DNA of 64,000 nt from CAVZCK01 sp963798805 (GCA_963798805.1 CAWCVC010000011.1:186001-250000), one strand, 5' to 3'. Numbered from the stretch's first letter, positions 44,856 through 54,116 are shown. Numbers and translations: made by a program. Notes: generated from the sequence alone by a model not told the origin.

Positions 44856-46920
44856 GCGAGGCGAAGCCTTTGTCCTCATTGGCCAGCTTCACTAGCAAGG
44901 GGGCCGGCAGCAGCGACTCGTCACCGACCTGCGAGGCGTAATGGCGCAGCCGCTCGGCGATGGTCTTCAGGCCCACGCTGTCGGCATAATGCATCGGGCC
45001 GCCGCGCCAGACCGGCCAGCCATAGCCGTAGACCCACACGACATCGATATCGCCGGGCCGCATGGCGATGCCTTCGGCGAGGATGCGCGCGCCCTCATTA
45101 ATCATCGGATAGGTCAGGCGCTCGACGATCTCTTCCTTGGAGATTGCGCGCCGCTTGATGCCGAGGCGCTCCGACGTGGAGAGGATCAGCGCGTCGACCT
45201 CCGGATCGGGACGCGGGGTGCGCGAGCCGGCCTCGTAGAGATAGAAGCCCTTGCCGGTCTTCTGGCCATAGCGGCCCATCTCATAAAGCTGATCGGAGAT
45301 TTCCGCCGCCTCGCCAGTCCCCTGCCGCACACGCCAGGACACATCCACACCGGCGAGATCGGACATCGCGAACGGCCCCATCGGGAAGCCGAATTCGACG
45401 ATCGCCTGATCGACCTCCTGCGGCAGCGCGCCTTCGAGGATCAGGCGCTCGGCTTCGGTTGAGCGGCGGCCCAGCATGCGATTGCCAATGAAGCCGAAGC
45501 AGACGCCGCTGACTACACAGACTTTGCCGATCCTGCGGCCGGTGTCGATGGCGGTCTTCAGTGCCTCATGCGAGGTTTCCCTGGCGCGCACGATCTCCAA
45601 GAGCTTCATCACGTTGGCGGGCGAGAAGAAATGCATGCCGACGACATCACCCGGACGGCCGGTCACGGCGGCAATCTCGTTGATGTCGAGCGTCGAGGTA
45701 TTGGTGGCGAGCACCGCGCCCTGTTTGGCGATGCCGTCGAGCTCGGCGAAGATCTGCTTCTTCAGCGCCATGTCCTCGAAGACGGCCTCGACCACCATGT
45801 CGGCATCGGCCGCAGCCTTGAGGCCCGTCGCACCCTTGATATTGGCGAAGCGGTGTTTCGCCTCGTCGGGCGTCATGCCGCCGCGCGAGGCCGTGGCGCG
45901 GTAATTCAACTCGATGACGCCGAGACCGCGCTTCAGCGCCTCCTCGCTCGTGTCGATCAGCGTCACCGGCACGCCGATATTGGCGAAGCACATGGCGATG
46001 CCGCCGCCCATCGTGCCGGCGCCGATCACCGCGACCTTCTCGATCCGGCGCGCCTTTGTCTCCTTCGGCATGTCGGGGATCTTCAGCGCCTCGCGCTCGG
46101 CGAAGAAGATGTGCCGCTGCGCCTTGGACTGTTCGCCGGCAACGAGCTTCAGGAACAGCTCGCGCTCGCGGGCAAGCCCATCGTCGAACGGCATGGTGAG
46201 CGCATTGCGGACCGACTCGACGCAGGCGAGCGGCGCCTCAAGGCCGCGAGCGCGCTTCGTCAGATTGGCCGCCGCTTCGTCGAAAGCCTTCTCGTCCACC
46301 GCCAGCTTGTCGTTGCGGTCGCGGACGCGCATCAGCACGCGCCGCTCCTCCGCCACGCGCCGGGCGAAGGCGAGGCCGTCCTCGACGATGTCGCCTTCCG
46401 CGATCGCATCGACGAGGCCGATCTCCATCGCCTTGGACCCGGATACCGGGTTGCCCGTCACGATCATGGCCAGCGCTTCGATCGGGCCGACGAGACGCGG
46501 CAGGCGCTGTGTGCCGCCTGCGCCCGGCAGGATGCCGAGCTTGACCTCGGGCAGGCCGAGCCTTGCGTCCTCGGCGGCGACGCGGAAATGGCAGGCGAGC
46601 GCGAGCTCAAGCCCGCCGCCGAGCGCGGTGCCATGAATGGCGGCGACCGTCGGCTTCGGCATGGAATTGAGCAGCGCGTTCAGCTCGTTCAGCCCCGGCG
46701 GCTGCGGCGGCTTGTCGAATTCGGTGATATCGGCGCCGGCGATGAAGGTGCGGCCCTTGCAGGCGATGACGACCGCCTCGACGCTCTCGTCGTCGCGCGC
46801 TGCGCTCAGCTGTTCGAGGAGCCCGGCCCGGACAGCCTGGCTGAGAGCGTTCACCGGAGGATTGTCAACGAGAATGACGGCGACTTCGCCGTCGCGGCGC
46901 AATTCCACGAGCGCTGTCAA
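44791..46920 (-). CDS. FadJ-type 3-hydroxyacyl-CoA dehydrogenase/enoyl-CoA hydratase with a repeat-encoded tail
   Basis: 709 residues. Crotonase half (about 1-185; GTALGGGLELALACHFR, Glu105 and Glu125 in GLPEVKLGILPGAGG), NAD-binding half (KVAVIGAGTMGGGIAMCF, residues 295-312; TNTSTLDINEIA) and a C-terminal HCDH domain (MHFFSPANVMKLLEIV, YGQKTGKGFYLYE). Enoyl-CoA hydration and hydroxyacyl-CoA oxidation in the same beta-oxidation operon as the thiolase and dehydrogenase. The last ~24 residues (SLVSRLRIADQFAASSFG...) are encoded by hairpin A of the twin-hairpin element, which also provides the stop, so the native end is lost. Confidence 0.92.
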   Translation of the reverse strand: MTALVELRRDGEVAVILVDNPPVNALSQAVRAGLLEQLSAARDDESVEAVVIACKGRTFIAGADITEFDKPPQPPGLNELNALLNSMPKPTVAAIHGTALGGGLELALACHFRVAAEDARLGLPEVKLGILPGAGGTQRLPRLVGPIEALAMIVTGNPVSGSKAMEIGLVDAIAEGDIVEDGLAFARRVAEERRVLMRVRDRNDKLAVDEKAFDEAAANLTKRARGLEAPLACVESVRNALTMPFDDGLARERELFLKLVAGEQSKAQRHIFFAEREALKIPDMPKETKARRIEKVAVIGAGTMGGGIAMCFANIGVPVTLIDTSEEALKRGLGVIELNYRATASRGGMTPDEAKHRFANIKGATGLKAAADADMVVEAVFEDMALKKQIFAELDGIAKQGAVLATNTSTLDINEIAAVTGRPGDVVGMHFFSPANVMKLLEIVRARETSHEALKTAIDTGRRIGKVCVVSGVCFGFIGNRMLGRRSTEAERLILEGALPQEVDQAIVEFGFPMGPFAMSDLAGVDVSWRVRQGTGEAAEISDQLYEMGRYGQKTGKGFYLYEAGSRTPRPDPEVDALILSTSERLGIKRRAISKEEIVERLTYPMINEGARILAEGIAMRPGDIDVVWVYGYGWPVWRGGPMHYADSVGLKTIAERLRHYASQVGDESLLPAPLLVKLANEDKGFASLVSRLRIADQFAASSFGNSET

Positions 46921-47119
46921 GATGCGTTTCCTCCAGGCAATGTCACTGCTGTGTGTTTGTTACGCGAATGACTATGCCAGAGGAGAGCATGAGCCGCCAG
47001 AGCCGAGCGCAGGATCGACGCAAAGGACACAAGATGCGGAGCGCTGCGTCCGCGAACTTCAGGGCGCCGGAATGAGCAGGACGAGTGGCGCCCTGCCCTC
47101 GTCCTGCTCGTTCGGCAAA

Positions 47120-47407
47120 TCAGTCGCCGCAAATCTCTTCATATTTATCGCAGGCCCAATCCGAGCCGTCGTCGCACCGATGCCGAAGGTGGACACAGTG
47201 GCGCGCATGCTCGCGGGCTTCCTGCTTGGCTCCCTCGACCGCAATCGCCCCGCCGATCACATCGCCGATAATGCCGACAGCGGCGTCGCCATCGTGGTGA
47301 TGGTGATGGTGGTAGTCGTCATCATCGGCCATCGCGGCGCCGGCAAGGCCGAAGGAGCCGATGGCGAGAGCGAGGGCAAACGCTTTGAGTGGCATAGCTG
47401 CTTTCAT
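47120..47407 (-). CDS. His-rich small secreted protein
   Basis: 95 residues. Signal peptide (MKAAMPLKAFALALAIGSFG, cleaved near AMA/DDDD) followed by DDDDYHHHHHHDGDA: a natural run of six His with flanking Asp. The mature part has a helical stretch (VGIIGDVIGGAIAVEGAKQE) and three or four Cys near the end (HCVHL, RCDDG, ACDK, EICGD). A metal-binding periplasmic role is plausible. AGGGAGACAG stands 5 bases before the ATG. No family recognised. Confidence 0.65.
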   Translation of the reverse strand: MKAAMPLKAFALALAIGSFGLAGAAMADDDDYHHHHHHDGDAAVGIIGDVIGGAIAVEGAKQEAREHARHCVHLRHRCDDGSDWACDKYEEICGD

Positions 47408-47654
47408 GGATCTGTCTCCCTAACCCGTGTCTGCTGCGGATCGCCCTGATGAGACGCTGCTTCGCGCCGGGGGGTTCAAGCGGGTTCGCCGCGTTGCCCG
47501 AAAATTTTGCGATCCTCGCGTGAATAACCGGTGAACGCCATTTATTTGGCTCTCTCAAGGCAATGGCCTCAATTCGTGGCGTTGCTCAGGGGCCATAGTT
47601 GCAAGGCAGGCCCCATCTGATCTACTTTGCCAAATTCATCATCCGGTGTTTGGG

Positions 47655-48933
47655 ATGGAGATGACGGGACGGGGAGCGCTGAAGGGAAGCGGGGTGATCG
47701 CCATCGCGGCGATCTTGCTGGCGGGCGCAGCCCTGTCTGGCGACCGGCCCGTGCCGCCACTCCCGGAGCAGCAATTTTCATCACCCGAGGCGCGAAAAGC
47801 GGTCGCCGCCTATCGCGCCCAATATGCCGCCTATAAGGCCGCGCGCGAGGCTTACGAGGAAAAGGCCGAAGCCTATTGGCAGCGCATCGCCGAGAAGCGG
47901 GCCGAGCGCCGCGCCAAGCGCGCCGACGACAAGACGATCGAGCTTACCGATTACGTGCTCGATCAGCCGCCCGCCTATTCCGGCCCGTCGCGGCCGAAGC
48001 TGCCGCCCTTCCTTGCGCAAACCCCTAGGCCGAAGAAAACGCCGCCGAAGCACGAGCTGCCGGTCGTCCCGGACTTCCTGCGCGAGGCGAAGCTGCATTT
48101 CGGCTTCGTGCCTGAGAAGCCGGCCTCGGAAACCGCCTATAAGCGCGCCTATGCCCAGACGGCGCTCGCGGCCGGGATCAGCAAGGAGCAGGCGGTCCGC
48201 ATCTATGGTTTCGAGGCCGGCGGCAACGGCGAATATGACGTCCAGGCCGGCCTGGAATTCGAAGAAGAAAGGCGGCAAGCCGATCAGCACCGCGCTCGGC
48301 TATAATCAGCTTCTCGTCGCCAATACGATCGGGTTGCTTGTCGAGCATGGCGGCGATTTCATGGACATTCTGAAAGACCGCGCCGCCGCCGCCGCCAAGG
48401 GCGAACGCCACGAGGCGCTGACGCGCAAGATCGTCGCGCTTCGGCGCATGGTCCGGTACTGCCACAGCTTTCCCAACCGCTGGTCGACGCATGTGCGGGT
48501 CGCGCATTCACCCAAGGGCTGGGGGCTGCATGCCCTCAATCTCGACATCGATATCGGCCCGCTGCTGCAGACCCACAAGCTGCTCGACTCGGTGGTCTTT
48601 GCCCAGCGCAAGGGCTATAGCCGCAAGCTCAGCGCGGCCGAGCTGGAGATGATGAATTTGACCGGCGACGGCAACGGCTTCGACATGGTGACGATCCCGA
48701 AGTCGATGCGCGACAAGATCCCGACCGCGAATTTCTTCGAGCGCGGCGGCTATGAGCGCAATCCGGTTGCCGTCCGCAACAATGTCGTTGCGAGCCTGCT
48801 CGCGGCGACGGAGCGCAAGATGGACCATCACGCCGCGTTCGACGGCTCGAAAGATCTGGCGACGGCGTTCGAGGATGTTGCGCATGTGCCGCAGCCGGAG
48901 AAGCGCGGCTTCTCCTATGGCGCGGCTCGGTAA
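47655..48933 (+). pseudogene. conserved hypothetical (lysozyme/transglycosylase-like EAGGNG protein), frameshifted
   Basis: The first frame opens with a signal-anchor (VIAIAAILLAGAALSG), a Pro-rich region, and AAGISKEQAVRIYGFEAGGNG, then YDVQAGLEF. After 48261 one extra base shifts it; the next frame continues KKKGGKPISTALGYNQLL, NLDIDIGPLLQTHKLLDSVV, MMNLTGDGNGFDMVTIP and AVRNNVVASLLAATE, to 48933. The two pieces rejoin to a ~425-residue family I know only as hypothetical Rhizobiales proteins. The E-A-G-G-N-G motif resembles a lytic-transglycosylase active site, but this is inference. Confidence 0.65.
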
Positions 48934-48961
48934 TTCTGAACTCAGGCCGCGTGACTTAGGG

Positions 48962-49483
48962 CTAAAGCCCGGGCTTCGCGCTTGGCGGGCGGCCCTGGAC
49001 CTCGTCGAGATAGGGCACGAAGACGCTGAGGAAATAGGTCCGCTCGCTCGGGCTGAGCTTGGCGATCATCTCCGTAACCATCGGCTTTGCCGCTTCCCGC
49101 GCGGCAAGCTCCTTCTGGAACAGCGCGTCCATCGCGGCATTCAGCTGTTCGTTCGAATAGCTGCTGCCCTCGATCAGCCTGCCGATATTGACGCGAGCCT
49201 CGCGCACCTCACGCCAATAGGGCGCCAGCTGCGCTTTGTAGTTGCGGAAGATCGTCCGGATCTCCCGCCGCCGCTCCTGGGGCAGGGTGCTCATGAAACG
49301 GTAGCTGCGCTCGATGGCGACCGGCGCATTCCAGAAGCCGCGCTCACGGATGGCCCAGATGCTGCCGAGCGTCACGCCGACGATCAGAAGATTGACCGAG
49401 AGCGACAGGATCAGCAGCACCCACATCCAGCGGGGCACGCGGCGCACGACCATTTTTCCGCCGTCCGCGAGCGCCTCGCTCAT
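48962..49483 (-). CDS. periplasmic heavy-metal-sensor-like protein
   Basis: 173 residues. A single membrane helix near residues 19-44 (MWVLLILSLSVNLLIVGVTL) is followed by a helical periplasmic part (LPQERRREIRTIFRNYKAQL, and the motif ...LFQKELAAREAAKPMV). Such CnrX/ZraP-type proteins sense metals or stress and control an ECF sigma factor. Overlaps the upstream anti-sigma-like gene by 4 bases (stop/start), and both follow the sigma gene in one operon. Confidence 0.75.
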   Translation of the reverse strand: MSEALADGGKMVVRRVPRWMWVLLILSLSVNLLIVGVTLGSIWAIRERGFWNAPVAIERSYRFMSTLPQERRREIRTIFRNYKAQLAPYWREVREARVNIGRLIEGSSYSNEQLNAAMDALFQKELAAREAAKPMVTEMIAKLSPSERTYFLSVFVPYLDEVQGRPPSAKPGL

Positions 49484-50034
49484 AGCTCCCCCTGCTCGTG
49501 GATGCCGCTCGGCTCGAACAGCGATCCGGAGAAGGCGATGCCGGCGTCCGACTCAGATGACGCCAGCAGCGCCACGCTGCGCAGAGCGGGCACCGCCTGG
49601 CCGGTCAGGCCGATAAAGATGCCGGCGACCAGCGAGGCCGCAAGCAGCGCAGCGCCACCCCAGAGCGAGGGCCGGAAGGCAGGCATGAAAGCGCGCCCCA
49701 TCGCGCCGTCCCGTCGCCGTCCGGCCGGGCTTATCTCGCCGTCCAGCGCACCACCACGGCTCTGAGGCAGGCTTGAAGCCGCGGCCATGATCCGCGCTTC
49801 GATCTCCAGGCGCGGCGAGCCCTTCGGCGCATGACTCAGCACTTTGTCGAGCGCCCTCGCCTCGGCGAACAGCCGCGCCGCCTCATCGTTGCTCTCGACG
49901 AACGCCGCCAGCCTCGCGCGGCTCCTTTCCGGCCAGCGGGCGGCATTCGCACCGCTGAGATCGAGCACGTCCTGAAGCTGCTGGATGAGGTCTTCCCGGC
50001 TGTATCTTGCGTTCATGGTTTCGTCCAAATTCAC
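49480..50034 (-). CDS. anti-sigma-factor-like protein
   Basis: 184 residues from ATG 50034 (or the Met at 50016). N-terminal helical cytosolic part (LIQQLQDVLDLSGANAARWP, LAAFVESNDEAARLFAEARA) resembling sigma-binding regions, then one membrane helix (LLAASLVAGIFIGLTGQAV, about residues 133-150) and a periplasmic tail. It shares a junction with the ECF sigma gene (TGA at 50035 next to the ATG) and overlaps the sensor gene, so a sigma/anti-sigma/sensor trio is inferred. No zinc-binding motif visible. Confidence 0.65.
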   Translation of the reverse strand: MNLDETMNARYSREDLIQQLQDVLDLSGANAARWPERSRARLAAFVESNDEAARLFAEARALDKVLSHAPKGSPRLEIEARIMAAASSLPQSRGGALDGEISPAGRRRDGAMGRAFMPAFRPSLWGGAALLAASLVAGIFIGLTGQAVPALRSVALLASSESDAGIAFSGSLFEPSGIHEQGEL

Positions 50035-50649
50035 TCAGTCGGCGCCGCCATCGGCCAGGAGCGAGCGCCATTCCGTCTCGAGCTGCTGCTTCAGGGCGCG
50101 CCTTGCCCGGCTGAGCAGCGACTCCACGGCTTCGGCGGTGGTGTCCATCACGCGCGCCGCCTCCGCCATGCTCATGTCCTCATAGTGGCACAAAATCAAT
50201 GCAAGACGTTGCCTTTCGGGCAGTTTCTGGAGCGCGGCGTTCACTTTCGCGGCGACCTGATCCTGCATGATCTCCCGCTCCTGGCTCGCAGGCAGCGCCA
50301 CATCGAAATTCTCCGGCCAGGCGTCCTCGCCCTTCTTCCTCAGCCGGTCGAGACAGATATTGGCCGTGATGCGCGTCAGCCAAGTGGTGAGACGCGCCTT
50401 GCCCGGATCGTAGCTTCCGGCATGGGTCCACAGCCGGATCAGCACCTCCTGGGCGGCTTCCTCGGCAAGAGCCTCGTTGCCGAGCATCCGCCGCGTCACC
50501 GCCAGAATGCGCGGCAGGTGGCGGCGCACCAGCGCGGCATAGGCGTCGCGGTCGCCGTGCGCAGCGCGCGCAGCAAGCGTCACATCGGCGTCGACTGCAT
50601 CAATGGAGCCGGAGCTGCGCTCCCGTTGAAGCAGATTGCGCTCCGGCAC
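50035..50649 (-). CDS. ECF-type RNA polymerase sigma factor
   Basis: 204 residues from GTG 50649, chosen for its GAAAGGCGT site and typical ECF length; the open frame runs back to 50910 through the twin-hairpin element, which is not coding. Region 2: YAALVRRHLPRILAVTRRML, QEVLIRLWTHAGSYDP, RLTTWLTRITANICLDRLRK. Region 4: LPERQRLALILCHYEDMSMA, AEAVESLLSRARRALKQQLE. The sigma gene leads the operon; the twin-hairpin element occupies its promoter region. Confidence 0.85.
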   Translation of the reverse strand: MPERNLLQRERSSGSIDAVDADVTLAARAAHGDRDAYAALVRRHLPRILAVTRRMLGNEALAEEAAQEVLIRLWTHAGSYDPGKARLTTWLTRITANICLDRLRKKGEDAWPENFDVALPASQEREIMQDQVAAKVNAALQKLPERQRLALILCHYEDMSMAEAARVMDTTAEAVESLLSRARRALKQQLETEWRSLLADGGAD

Positions 50650-50682
50650 TCCAACGCCTTTCTTCCGTAACTTACAACGTCC

Positions 50683-50849
50683 TAGTGTGGTGATCGGGAA
50701 GTCCCCTTCATTGTTTCCGCAATCTCTCAAAGGGGGCTTCCCGATCTCAAACCACACTAGAATCGTATAGTTGCTGGTGTCCCCTTTGAATCCGATGTTC
50801 GCTAGGGAGCAAGCTGCACAATCAGGCGAACTTCGGATTCGGGACACTA
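50683..50849. repeat. twin-hairpin element, locus 4 (inverted)
   Basis: 167 bp. Hairpin B 50683-50759 (arms GATCGGGAAGTCCCCTT / AAGGGGGCTTCCCGATC), spacer 50760-50774, hairpin A 50775-50849 (arms GAATCCGATGTTCGC / GCGAACTTCGGATTC). Subfamily 1, closest to locus 1. Lies between the ECF sigma gene start and the glnE stop. Confidence 0.9.
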
Positions 50850-50958
50850 GGGACCCGGCACTCCGGCATGCATCCGCCCAGGGTAGAAAGGTCGATTGAG
50901 CGCCTGTCATGACCGATATACGCGCGGGCTCGGGCCGGTCCGTCGCCGATCTTCGGCT

Positions 50959-53892
50959 TCATCCGATCAGCTTGTCAAAGCTTTCGGCGACCTGTGCCTG
51001 CACCTCTTCCAGCAAGGGGGCGAGGCGGGAGAACTCCGGCACGCCGGCCGCTCGGCTGAGCATCGTCTTGAGGCCGGTGGGTGCTTTTTCGGGATCGAAG
51101 CGGCCTTCCTGGCAGAGCCGCATGATCTGGGTGAGGGCGTGGTAGAGGCGGGCGGCGGGCAGGAGAATCTCGGCATGGGTGGCGCTGATCAGTCCCTTAG
51201 CGCGCAGCTTCTCGAGCGCGGCGACAGTGTTCTGGTCGAGGATGCCGGGGTGGTCATCGGCGTGGATGAGCTGCAGATATTGCGCGATGAACTCGATGTC
51301 GATCAGTCCGCCCGAGACATATTTCAGGTCCCAGATGTCCTTCGAGCCTTTCTCCTGCGCGATGCGGCCGCGCATATCGCGCACATCCGCCGCGATTTTC
51401 GCCAAGTCGCGGGGGCGGGCGAGAACGGCGCCGATCGTCGCCTCGATATCCTGCTTCAGCCGCTCTGGGCCGGAGATTACGCGTGCCCGCGTCAGCGCCA
51501 TATGCTCCCAGGTCCAGGCGCCGGTTTCCTGATAAGCCACGAAGGCCGGCAGGCTGGTCGCCACCGGGCCGGATTTGCCGGACGGGCGCAAGCGCATATC
51601 GACGTCGTAGAGCGCGCCTTCTGCCGTTGGGGCCGAAAGCGCGCTGATCAGCCGCTGCGTGGCGCGGGCATAATATTGCGTCGATGCCAGCGGCTTCAGC
51701 CCACTCGAGCTGTGCTGTGCCTCGTCATAGCGGTAGATGATGATCAGATCGAGGTCGGAATTGGCGGTCATCTCCCGGCCGCCGAGCTTGCCCATGCCGA
51801 TGACGGCCATCTCGCCCCCGGAAACGTGGCCGTGCTGGCGCGACATCAGCAATTCGACCTGGGCCTGCAGCCCCTCGACTAACTCGTCGGCGAGGAGAGC
51901 ATAGGCCCGGCCCGCCTCCTCGGCGCCGACAACCCCGGAGAGCACGCGCACGCCGATCAGGAAGGCCTGCTCCTGCCCGACGCGGCGGGCGCGGTCGAGA
52001 CAATCCTCATAGGAGCGCGCCTCGGCAAGCTGCTCGCGAACGATGCGGGAGAGTTCCTCCGGCACCGGCAGCTCGCCAAGAAAGCCAGGATCGAGCACGG
52101 CGTCGAGCAGCCGTGGCCTGCGGCCCACCATCCTTGCCAGGCGCGGCGCGCTGCCCATGATGTCGGCGATCAGATCGAGGAGCGCGGGGTTGTTGCGCAG
52201 GAGCGCGAAAAGCTGCACGCCCGCCGGCAGCTCGGCGAGGAAGCGGTCGAAAGTCGCAAGCGCCAGATCGGGCTGCGCCGTGCCGGAGAGGGCTTCGAGA
52301 AGCTGCGGCTGGAACTCGGTCAGGCTTTCGCGGGCTCTGGCAGTGCGCATCGCCGGATAGCGGCCGTGATGCCAGCTCTTCACCGTGTTGATGACCGAGG
52401 AAGGGCTGGAGAAGCCCATTTCGGCCAGCGTCTTGACCGTCTCCGGGTCGTCGCTGTCGCCGGTGAAGACGAGGCTGCCCGGCGCGGCCGAGCGCGACAG
52501 GGCCGGGACGTCCTCGAACAGCGCCGCATAATGGCGCTGCACCGTTTCGAGACGCTTGCGGACGGCTTCGGCGAGCGCCTTGCCATTTTCGTAGCCGGCG
52601 AAGCGAGCCACCTGCTCGAACTTGTCCGACCGTGACGGGAGCGAATGCGTCTGCTCGTCGTCGAGCATTTGCAGGCGGTGCTCGATGCAGCGCAGGAAGC
52701 GATAGGCGTCGGCCAGTTCCTCGGCGGTGCTCCTCGCGATCCAGCCGCGCGCCGCCAGCCTTTCGAGCGCTTCAAGCGTCGTCGGCACGCGCAGATCGGG
52801 CTGCCGCCCGCCGGCGATGAGCTGCTGCGTCTGCACGAAGAACTCGATCTCGCGGATGCCGCCGCGGCCGAGCTTCAGATTGTGGCCCTCGATGGCGATC
52901 CGCCCATGCCCCTTATGCGCATGGATCTGCCGCTTCATGGCGTGGATGTCTGCGATGGCGGCGTAGTCGAGATATTTGCGCCAGATATAGGGAGAAAGCT
53001 GGCGCAGGAAGTCCTTGCCGGCCTCGATATCGCCGGCGACGGGCCGTGCCTTGATATAGGCCGCACGCTCCCAGTTCTGGCCGACGGTCTCGTAATAATG
53101 CAGTGCCGCATCGACCGAGAGCGCGATCTGCGTGGCGCCGGGATCGGGACGCAGCCGCACATCGGTGCGGAAGACGTAGCCGTCGGGCGTGCGCTCGGTC
53201 ATCAGCTTGACGAGATCGCGGGTCAGCCGGACGAAAAAGGTGCTCGGCTCGAGAGCAGGCGCGACCGGCGCCTTGTCCGGATCGAAGAAGACGATCAGGT
53301 CGATGTCGCTGGAATAGTTCAGCTCGCGCGCGCCATATTTACCCATGCCGAGCACGATGTAGCCGCTGTCTTTTTCGGGAGACTCGGCATCGACGGGCGA
53401 GAATTTGCCCTGGCGAGCGGCTTCGCTCAGGAGAAAGCGGATCGCCGCAGCAAGCAGCCTGTCGGCCCCGTCGGACAGGGCGGCCGTGACCTCGCCGACA
53501 TCCCAGACCCCGCCGAGATCGGCGAGCGCGGTGACGAGCGCCAGCCGGCGCTTGCACTGCCGCAGCGCCTTCATTGCCTCGTCATGGCGGCGGCTTTCGG
53601 CAATCTCGGCATCGAGATTTGCCGCGCTTCGCTGCAAGTAGTCGCTCGGCTCCGCTTGTAGTGCGGCCAAAAGCTCGCCCGGATCGGAGAGGATCAGCCG
53701 CGACAGAAAAGGCGAGGTACCGAAAATGCCGGCGATGAGCTCCCGTGCCAGCGCCTCGCCATCGAGAAGCGCAGCGACAGCATCGGCCGCAGCGGTCTGT
53801 ACGCCTTTTGCCCGGAGTTCACGCAGATTGCGCTCGCCCATCTCCGGATCATGGACGAGCGGGGCGGATCGGATAGCGTCGGCAAGCGGCAC
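50959..53892 (-). CDS. glnE: bifunctional glutamine synthetase adenylyltransferase/deadenylyltransferase
   Basis: 977 residues, the family norm. Two nucleotidyltransferase halves: the N-terminal adenylyl-removing domain with GKYGARELNYSSDIDLIVFF (Ser-Ser-Asp-Ile-Asp near 194-198) and the C-terminal adenylylating domain with GKLGGREMTANSDLDLIIIY near residue 715. ALTRARVISGP and DLKYVSGGLIDIEFIAQYLQ complete the signature. It controls glutamine synthetase in response to PII signals. ATG 53892 gives MPLADAIRSA. Confidence 0.96.
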   Translation of the reverse strand: MPLADAIRSAPLVHDPEMGERNLRELRAKGVQTAAADAVAALLDGEALARELIAGIFGTSPFLSRLILSDPGELLAALQAEPSDYLQRSAANLDAEIAESRRHDEAMKALRQCKRRLALVTALADLGGVWDVGEVTAALSDGADRLLAAAIRFLLSEAARQGKFSPVDAESPEKDSGYIVLGMGKYGARELNYSSDIDLIVFFDPDKAPVAPALEPSTFFVRLTRDLVKLMTERTPDGYVFRTDVRLRPDPGATQIALSVDAALHYYETVGQNWERAAYIKARPVAGDIEAGKDFLRQLSPYIWRKYLDYAAIADIHAMKRQIHAHKGHGRIAIEGHNLKLGRGGIREIEFFVQTQQLIAGGRQPDLRVPTTLEALERLAARGWIARSTAEELADAYRFLRCIEHRLQMLDDEQTHSLPSRSDKFEQVARFAGYENGKALAEAVRKRLETVQRHYAALFEDVPALSRSAAPGSLVFTGDSDDPETVKTLAEMGFSSPSSVINTVKSWHHGRYPAMRTARARESLTEFQPQLLEALSGTAQPDLALATFDRFLAELPAGVQLFALLRNNPALLDLIADIMGSAPRLARMVGRRPRLLDAVLDPGFLGELPVPEELSRIVREQLAEARSYEDCLDRARRVGQEQAFLIGVRVLSGVVGAEEAGRAYALLADELVEGLQAQVELLMSRQHGHVSGGEMAVIGMGKLGGREMTANSDLDLIIIYRYDEAQHSSSGLKPLASTQYYARATQRLISALSAPTAEGALYDVDMRLRPSGKSGPVATSLPAFVAYQETGAWTWEHMALTRARVISGPERLKQDIEATIGAVLARPRDLAKIAADVRDMRGRIAQEKGSKDIWDLKYVSGGLIDIEFIAQYLQLIHADDHPGILDQNTVAALEKLRAKGLISATHAEILLPAARLYHALTQIMRLCQEGRFDPEKAPTGLKTMLSRAAGVPEFSRLAPLLEEVQAQVAESFDKLIG

Positions 53893-53986
53893 GCGCGGCT
53901 CCTCGGTTCTCCCCCCATTGAAGACCTAGCGGAGGCGGCGCGGCAAGGCAAACAACGATGGCTTGGCGGATCGGCCGGGCTGTCCA

Positions 53987-54014
53987 GTGGTTCGAATCTA
54001 ACGCTTCGAACCAC
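53987..54014. repeat. 10-bp hairpin upstream of glnE
   Basis: GTGGTTCGAA and TTCGAACCAC enclose an 8-nt loop, followed on the plus strand by CCGACTTTTT, which is terminator-like. No plus-strand gene reads into it, so its role is unknown. Confidence 0.45.
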
Positions 54015-54029
54015 CCGACTTTTTACTGA

Positions 54030-54116
54030 TGGATCAAATTTTCATGACATTTGAGTTTCTTACCTCAATCCCACCACACAGCACGAGGGGCTCAAATGTC
54101 ATGTTTGATCCACTAG
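54030..54116. repeat. third-type palindromic hairpin (TGGATCAAA) next to the YARHG gene
   Basis: TGGATCAAATTTTCATGACA and TTTGAG (54030-54055) pair with CTCAAATGTCATG and TTTGATCCA (54091-54112), loop about 35 nt. The right end is CTAG at 54113-54116, the same CTAG ending as the twin hairpins, though the arms are unrelated. It lies between glnE and the YARHG gene. Confidence 0.7.

Noticed and set aside
47824..48933. Independent 369-aa gene
   Set aside because: It begins inside the EAGGNG gene in a different frame; only the part after 48261 is the continuation of that gene.
50650..50910. Longer N-terminus of the ECF sigma factor (open to 50910)
   Set aside because: This stretch is the twin-hairpin element; a GTG with a good ribosome-binding site at 50649 gives a normal-length protein.
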